6,166 nt of DNA, taken from the NCBI GenBank assembly GCA_016200955.1, contig JACQDU010000630.1, forward strand, positions 1-6,166, given 5' to 3'. The notes beneath the pieces are model-generated. The model was not told the DNA's origin, ran no database searches, and worked only from the letters and a program-made list of their open reading frames with translations. Source of the stretch: a bacterium (GTDB taxonomy: Bacteria > Planctomycetota > J058 > JACQDU01). The translations under genes were made by a program, and so were the position numbers. Each line of letters opens with the position of its first letter. The stretch's first letter is position 1. Below are positions 1-3,565 of the stretch, piece after piece.

Positions 1-139
1 CGCATTCCCCCTGGACCCCGGAGAGCGCTGGAGCGCGTGAGGGTGGCTTCTCCAGGGTCGTTCGCATGGAGCCTCCGTGCCCCCGTGGCATGGTTGGATC
101 CCGCGGGCGAGGGCATGTCGCTTTGCATGGCCGTCTCTC
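1..139. other. Region downstream of resB, no supported gene
   Basis: This short stretch follows the resB-like stop codon. On the minus strand two open frames run off the left edge, one from an ATG at 131-129 and one from an ATG at 67-65 that has GGAGG four bases before it. Neither gives a recognisable protein start, and their third positions are only about 70% G/C against well over 90% in the real genes. CcsA/ResC, the usual partner of ResB, could begin beyond the left edge, but nothing here shows it. I see no clear terminator: no hairpin followed by a T-run on the minus strand. Confidence 0.4.
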
Positions 140-2380
140 TCATGTTTTCTGGGGCTCGGGCCGGGGGCGGGCGGCCTCGATTTCCTTGCGGTCGCCGTCG
201 TTCACGTCGTCGACGCGCTTTCCGGGAGCGAGCTTCCGCGCGATCGCCTCGCGCTCCTGCTCGGGAGTCTCGGGAGGCAGGCCGAAGCGGGCGCGCGCGC
301 GGCGCCGCTCGACGCGCCGCAGCCACGGCTTCACGTAGAAGATCATGAAGACGCCGATCGTCATGAAGCCCCAGCCCACGTAGAAGACGTAGCCGCCCTG
401 GTCGTCCGAGACCGCGAAGATGCTCACGGGCGCGCCTTCGATCGGGCTGAACTGCGACTGGAAGAAGGTGTAGCCGCCGTAGACGAGCGTGTGGTTCATG
501 TAGATGGGGTAAGAGTAGTCGATCCCGTTCTTCGGGTCATGGACGACCACGTCCGAGCGGTAGCCGGAGACGCCTTCTCCCTCGCCCTTCTCGACCGTGA
601 ACTTCTTGAGCTCGATCTCGAACGGCAGCTCGGTCGCCTTGTGCCGGTAGCTCACGCGGAAGGGCTTCCCGCCGAGGTCGAAGTCCGCGCTGTCGCGGCC
701 TCTCGTGGAGAGCCAGTGTTCGTCCGAGTGGCCGCTCCGGTCCTCGAGCCGGGCGAGGACGGCATCGAAGGGCTTCTCCTCGCGCGGGACCTCGTGCGGG
801 TCCACGTAGACCGGCTCGACGCCGGGGCTCCCGTGCTCGACCGTCTCGCCGTAAGACGCCGCGAGCATGGGCATGATCCCCGAGAGCGGGACGAGCTCGT
901 TCCGCTTCACCTCGAGCGGCCCGAGCGTCGTCGCGCTCTTGTTGAGCGTCGCGAAGAAGCGCACCCGTCCGGGCTCGGGCCCCTCGATGAAGTTGACGGA
1001 GCGATCGGGCGCGGCGGCGGCCGGGATGTCCCACTCGAACGCGAGGTCCGGGTGAGTCGTCATCTCCTGGATCTTGGCCGGCGGGTTCGCGGGCGCGCGT
1101 CCGAACACGGCCTTCGTCGTCACGGGAGCCAGAGCGTCGGTCCCAACGTCGAGGAGCGCGAGCGGATCGACGAGCGGATCGGCGGGGTCGTAGGCAGGCA
1201 TGCCGTCGTGGCCGTGCTGGCGCGGGTGGCGCACGTCGGGCACGACCCTCGCGAGCCTCACCGTGTAGCCCGCGATCCTCGCGGCGTGCCCGATCGCCGT
1301 CGGCACCTCGAGGCGTGTGCGCTCGGAGGGGTTCTTCTTGCTCGACACGACGACGGCGGCCGTGCGCACGGGCGCGACGCCGCAGATCTCGTCGAGCTCG
1401 GTCTCTCTCCCGATCTTCCTGTAAGTGAACGCGAGCTCGCGCCCCGGAGGTCCCAGGCTCACGCTCTCGCGCTCGGTGCCCAGGACGAGCCAGAAGCGCT
1501 GCATCTCCGTCTGCTTGCGGAAGCGAGGAGAAGGCGAGCGGAGAAGGAGCTCGAGCGCCGCGGGGCCTTCTCCCGTGGGATCGGCCGTGACGCGCTCCTC
1601 GAGGGAGTGGTGCGGGTAATAGGTGCTCAGGGTGAGCAGAGCTTCTCCCGGCTCTCCCTTGAAGACGACCCACCTCCAGGCATGCCATGTGACGTAACAA
1701 GACCAGAGCCCGAAGCCCACGACGATCGCGAGCACGAGGAGACCCGCGTACCGCCCGCCGATCTTCGCCCCCGCGCAGAATCCGAGGCCGGCCAAGAGCG
1801 CCCAGAATCCGATCCCGAGGGCGAGGAGCTTCGCGTCGAGCCTCGTCTGGAGGTCGCCCTTGGGAAAGTGCGTCAAATGCACGTCGCGCGAGTCGCGGGC
1901 GATCCTTCCATCGGCCGCGAGCCCCTCGACGACGAGCTCGCACTGCTCCTGGACGAACAGCCTCTCGCGCGTCCCTTGCTGCACCGAGAGCTGGCCGTCG
2001 TGGCTCCGCGCGGTGAGCACTCCCGCGGAGAGGAGCGTGAGGAGACCCAGGTGCACCATGAGGAACGGCGCCTGGGACAGCCTCCACGGCGAGCGCGAGA
2101 GCGTGCAGACGAAGATGTTGATCCAGAGAGTCGCGAGGACTCCCGTGAACCACCAGGAGCGGAAGAAGACCTCCTCCGCTTCCTTGATCTCGAGGACGTG
2201 GCCCACGAGAGACATGACCGCGATCACGATCATGAGCCCCACGGCGAGCCAGACGGACGAGAACAGCTTCCAGAGGAGGCCCAGCTCCTTCGGGCGGAAG
2301 CGGCCCACGCGGATCGCGCCGACGAAGTCGTTCCAGCTCTGCTCGAGCCCGGCCGCGAAAGTGTCGGGGCGCGTCGTCAC
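140..2380 (-). CDS. resB: ResB/Ccs1-family cytochrome c biogenesis protein, large variant
   Basis: This is probably the ResB (Ccs1) component of System II cytochrome c maturation, which works with CcsA/ResC to carry haem across the membrane and attach it to apocytochrome c outside. With the GTG at 2380 the product is 746 aa. Membrane segments are visible at about residues 39-63, 72-94, 104-124, 185-205, 211-235 and 664-683. Family marks are the N-terminal WKLFSSVWLAVGLM, a histidine inside segment 3 (FLMVHLGLL, near residue 110), and the C-terminal MNHTLVYGGYTFFQSQF (about 628-644), whose histidine precedes the last helix. These two histidines match the haem-ligand positions known in the family. 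About 430 soluble residues lie between helices 5 and 6. Oddities are the extra helix pair 185-235 and a length well above the roughly 450-550 aa typical of the family. Start choice: upstream of 2380 third-position G/C falls to about two thirds, so I prefer GTG 2380. GTG 2521 has a better ribosome site and would add 47 residues. No CcsA partner is in the window. Confidence 0.85.
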   Translation of the reverse strand: MTTRPDTFAAGLEQSWNDFVGAIRVGRFRPKELGLLWKLFSSVWLAVGLMIVIAVMSLVGHVLEIKEAEEVFFRSWWFTGVLATLWINIFVCTLSRSPWRLSQAPFLMVHLGLLTLLSAGVLTARSHDGQLSVQQGTRERLFVQEQCELVVEGLAADGRIARDSRDVHLTHFPKGDLQTRLDAKLLALGIGFWALLAGLGFCAGAKIGGRYAGLLVLAIVVGFGLWSCYVTWHAWRWVVFKGEPGEALLTLSTYYPHHSLEERVTADPTGEGPAALELLLRSPSPRFRKQTEMQRFWLVLGTERESVSLGPPGRELAFTYRKIGRETELDEICGVAPVRTAAVVVSSKKNPSERTRLEVPTAIGHAARIAGYTVRLARVVPDVRHPRQHGHDGMPAYDPADPLVDPLALLDVGTDALAPVTTKAVFGRAPANPPAKIQEMTTHPDLAFEWDIPAAAAPDRSVNFIEGPEPGRVRFFATLNKSATTLGPLEVKRNELVPLSGIMPMLAASYGETVEHGSPGVEPVYVDPHEVPREEKPFDAVLARLEDRSGHSDEHWLSTRGRDSADFDLGGKPFRVSYRHKATELPFEIELKKFTVEKGEGEGVSGYRSDVVVHDPKNGIDYSYPIYMNHTLVYGGYTFFQSQFSPIEGAPVSIFAVSDDQGGYVFYVGWGFMTIGVFMIFYVKPWLRRVERRRARARFGLPPETPEQEREAIARKLAPGKRVDDVNDGDRKEIEAARPRPEPQKT

Positions 2381-2435
2381 GGGGTGGAGTCGCTTCCTTC
2401 GAGAGCCCTGGAGGCCGCGTGGCGCTTGCCTCGGG

Positions 2436-2464
2436 ACTGTACCATCGCCCGCGCGCATCGTCAT
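2436..2464 (-). promoter_or_regulatory. Weak candidate promoter upstream of the resB-like gene
   Basis: On the minus strand ATGACG (2464-2459) and TACAGT (2441-2436) are separated by 17 bases, each matching four of six bases of the sigma-70 -35 and -10 consensus. Initiation would fall near 2430, about 50 bases before the preferred GTG at 2380. Matches this weak occur by chance, and the sigma factors of this organism are unknown. If GTG 2521 is the true start, this element lies inside the gene. Confidence 0.15.
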
Positions 2465-2481
2465 GTCCGTTCCCCGCGCCA

Positions 2482-2510
2482 ATTCACCAGGGCCTTCGGC
2501 CCGAGTGAAT
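2482..2510. repeat. 29-nt palindrome/hairpin upstream of the resB-like gene
   Basis: ATTCAC (2482-2487) pairs with GTGAAT (2505-2510). After a 2x2 mismatch, GGGCC (2490-2494) pairs with GGCCC (2498-2502) around a TTC loop. The dyad sits between the GGDEF-RHH stop and the preferred resB-like start, in a stretch with non-coding-like third positions. It could be an operator, a transcript hairpin or an intercistronic processing site. It has no T-run on the minus strand, so a classical intrinsic terminator is unlikely. TTCACCA recurs just outside it at 2514-2520. Confidence 0.5.
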
Positions 2511-2529
2511 CGTTTCACCACCGCATTCG

Positions 2530-2534
2530 CCTCC
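2530..2534 (-). promoter_or_regulatory. Shine-Dalgarno GGAGG before GTG 2521
   Basis: GGAGG on the minus strand lies eight bases before a GTG-GTG pair at 2521-2516 that is in frame with the resB-like gene. The spacing is ideal and argues for a 793-aa product starting at 2521. Codon composition between 2521 and 2381 argues against it. The site may serve a translated leader or be a chance match. GTG 2380 has only a poor AAGGA about 14 bases upstream, so the start stays unresolved. Confidence 0.4.
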
Positions 2535-2563
2535 GCGAGATGCTGAATCGGGCGGGCGGGGCT

Positions 2564-3268
2564 TCAGGAGAGAAGGCCCTTGTGCTTGAGGAGGAGGTCC
2601 TCGAGCGCTTCCCGGAGGAGGACCGACTCGTTCACGCCGAGCCCGCCCGCGAGGGACTTCAGGCGCTCGAGCTGCGTCTTCGAGTAGTAGCTCGCCTTGA
2701 GGACCATCTTCTCGTCGGGGGGAGAGGCGACGCGGTCTCGCCCGAGGGTCTTCGCGTGGCGGACGGCCGACTGCGCGCTCGCGAGGAGCTCGCGGAAGGT
2801 CGCGCCGTCGCGCGGAGCTCCCGCGACTCCTATGCTCACGGTCGGGTAAGCCTCTCGCCGCGCCGCCCCGCGGCCCGCGACGACGGGCGAGCGAGAGACG
2901 GCAGCCCGCACGGCCTGCATCTCGATGAGAGCCTGATCGGGTTCCGTCCCCGGGAGCAGCGCGAGGAACGCGTCTCCCGCGAGACGGATCGCGCTCGCGC
3001 CCCGCGGGAGAGACGTCGCGATCCGCTTCGCGACCGCTCTCAGGACGGCGTCGGCGCGGTCGGGGCCGAGGACGCGGTTCACGTCGCGCAGCTCGTCGAT
3101 GTCCGCGATCGCGAGAGAGACCGGCTCTCCCCGAGAGACGTTCTCCGCGAGCTCGCTCTCGAGCCGCGACCGCGCCCCGCCTCCCGCCGGGAGACCGGTG
3201 AGCCGATCGCGCTCGAGCGGCGCTCGCTTGCCTCGAGGCTTCGCGGCCTTGTGAGCCCTGGCACTCAT
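2564..3268 (-). CDS. Degenerate GGDEF domain fused to a ribbon-helix-helix DNA-binding domain
   Basis: The 234-aa product has a basic N-terminus, a GGDEF (diguanylate cyclase) fold at about 20-182 and a C-terminal RHH domain at about 187-231. GGDEF landmarks are DRLTGLP (21-27), ADIDELRDVN (55-64, with metal-site Asp56 and base-contacting Asn64), PTVSIGVA (142-149) and AKTLGRDRV (172-180). The signature reads AGDAF (97-101) instead of GGDEF, so the essential Glu is Ala, and there is no RxxD inhibitory site at the usual spacing. Cyclase activity is therefore unlikely; GTP or c-di-GMP sensing remains possible. The tail has a short strand (MVLKASYYSK), helix A (TQLERLKSLAGGLG) and helix B (NESVLLREALEDLLLKHK), the pattern of RHH regulators that dimerise and bind DNA through the strand pair. 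No membrane segment or receiver domain is seen. It lies 183 bases upstream of the preferred resB-like start and overlaps a 62-codon upstream ORF by ATGA. GAGGT ten bases ahead supports this ATG, and a stop codon nine codons upstream prevents extension. Confidence 0.88.
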   Translation of the reverse strand: MSARAHKAAKPRGKRAPLERDRLTGLPAGGGARSRLESELAENVSRGEPVSLAIADIDELRDVNRVLGPDRADAVLRAVAKRIATSLPRGASAIRLAGDAFLALLPGTEPDQALIEMQAVRAAVSRSPVVAGRGAARREAYPTVSIGVAGAPRDGATFRELLASAQSAVRHAKTLGRDRVASPPDEKMVLKASYYSKTQLERLKSLAGGLGVNESVLLREALEDLLLKHKGLLS

Positions 3269-3453
3269 GCGGGCTTTGACCTCACGGAGATGTTACGGCC
3301 TGCGCCCGACAACCGGTGCGCCGGCCCCTCGTCTCGCGGCGAGCGACCTCTCGATGCGATCGGAGAAGGGAGTTGTCTTCTTGAAGCCACCGAAGACACC
3401 GTTCTACACCGAAGAAACGATTCGGTGTCCGTCGGTGCGTTCGGTGGTTCCAT
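3265..3453 (-). CDS. Possible 62-codon leader ORF coupled to the GGDEF-RHH gene
   Basis: An ATG at 3453-3451 sits ten bases after AAGGAGG, the strongest ribosome-binding site in the window. The frame stays open for 62 codons and stops at 3267-3265, sharing ATGA with the GGDEF-RHH start. That layout is typical of translational coupling. The predicted peptide starts MEPPNAPTDTESF, is rich in Arg, Ser and Pro, and resembles no family I know. Third positions are only about 60% G/C, unlike the neighbouring genes, so the peptide sequence itself may not matter. Its first 20 or so codons lie within the six-site palindrome (3387-3447). It may be a regulatory leader, a small protein or a chance frame. 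Confidence 0.3.
   Translation of the reverse strand: MEPPNAPTDTESFLRCRTVSSVASRRQLPSPIASRGRSPRDEGPAHRLSGAGRNISVRSKPA
3279..3283 (-). promoter_or_regulatory. Ribosome-binding site of the GGDEF-RHH gene
   Basis: GAGGT on the minus strand lies ten bases before the ATG at 3268. It is a moderate Shine-Dalgarno match at slightly long spacing, and supports this start as the only practical one in the frame. Confidence 0.5.
3387..3447. promoter_or_regulatory. Symmetric six-site CACCG palindrome, candidate operator or RNA hairpin
   Basis: On the plus strand three direct CACCG copies start at 3388, 3397 and 3407, and three inverted CGGTG copies start at 3423, 3433 and 3442. All six are exactly mirror-symmetric about base 3417, with spacings 9, 10, 16, 10 and 9. 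The arms pair as CCACCGAA/TTCGGTGG (3387-3394 with 3440-3447), CACCG/CGGTG (3397-3401 with 3433-3437) and ACACCGAA/TTCGGTGT (3406-3413 with 3421-3428), giving 21 base pairs, 2x2 and 4x4 internal gaps and a 7-nt loop. RHH proteins commonly bind short repeated sites about one helical turn apart, and an RHH gene starts 119 bases downstream, so this is a plausible autoregulatory operator. In minus-strand RNA it would form a hairpin beginning just after the leader ATG. The symmetry is seen; the function is inferred. Confidence 0.6.
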
Positions 3454-3463
3454 GACGTTCTCT

Positions 3464-3470
3464 CCTCCTT
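3464..3470 (-). promoter_or_regulatory. Strong Shine-Dalgarno AAGGAGG of the leader ORF
   Basis: AAGGAGG, a full match to the 16S anti-Shine-Dalgarno, lies ten bases before the ATG at 3453 on the minus strand. It sits in a spacer just ahead of the palindrome, so a hairpin or bound protein there could control translation or transcription of the ORF and of the overlapping GGDEF-RHH gene. Confidence 0.45.
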
Positions 3471-3498
3471 CTCATGGCGACGGCCGCACGTTTGATCC

Positions 3499-3551
3499 GT
3501 GGGGACGGGCCTCCCGGCCCGTCCCGGACGGGCGAGGACGCCCGTCCCCAC
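3499..3551. repeat. Tandem GC-rich hairpins after the kinase gene (REP-like or terminator)
   Basis: Two hairpins with the same 8-bp stem lie side by side: GGACGGGC/GCCCGTCC at 3503-3510 with 3517-3524 (loop CTCCCG), and again at 3526-3533 with 3540-3547 (loop GAGGAC), separated by one base. The outer arms can instead form one 12-bp stem, 3499-3510 with 3540-3551. The element starts 14 bases after the kinase stop codon. There is no T-run on either side, so it is not a classical intrinsic terminator. It may protect the 3' end of the kinase mRNA, weaken read-through, or be a dispersed REP/BIME-type repeat. Confidence 0.65.
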
Positions 3552-3565
3552 CATCAGGACAGCGG

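Noticed and set aside
9..57. Inverted repeat CCCTGGA/TCCAGGG as a terminator
   Set aside because: The arms are only 7 bp with a 35-base loop and no T-run; likely chance in GC-rich DNA.
1..67. Start of a next minus-strand gene running off the left edge
   Set aside because: GGAGG lies only four bases from the ATG at 67-65, the roughly 22 codons resemble nothing, and composition is unlike the neighbouring genes. More sequence would be needed.
537..2153. Long minus-strand frame within the resB-like gene
   Set aside because: Alternative frame of the same strand with Arg/Pro/Ala-rich translation and no motifs; the overlapping frame has clear ResB motifs and membrane helices.
3404..3475. 23-codon minus-strand ORF starting at ATG 3475
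   Set aside because: No ribosome site precedes it, and it contains the AAGGAGG that serves the ATG at 3453.
3269..3565. CRISPR array or insertion sequence end in the spacer
   Set aside because: The repeats are short, nested and symmetric rather than regularly spaced with unique spacers, and there is no transposase gene or target-site duplication.
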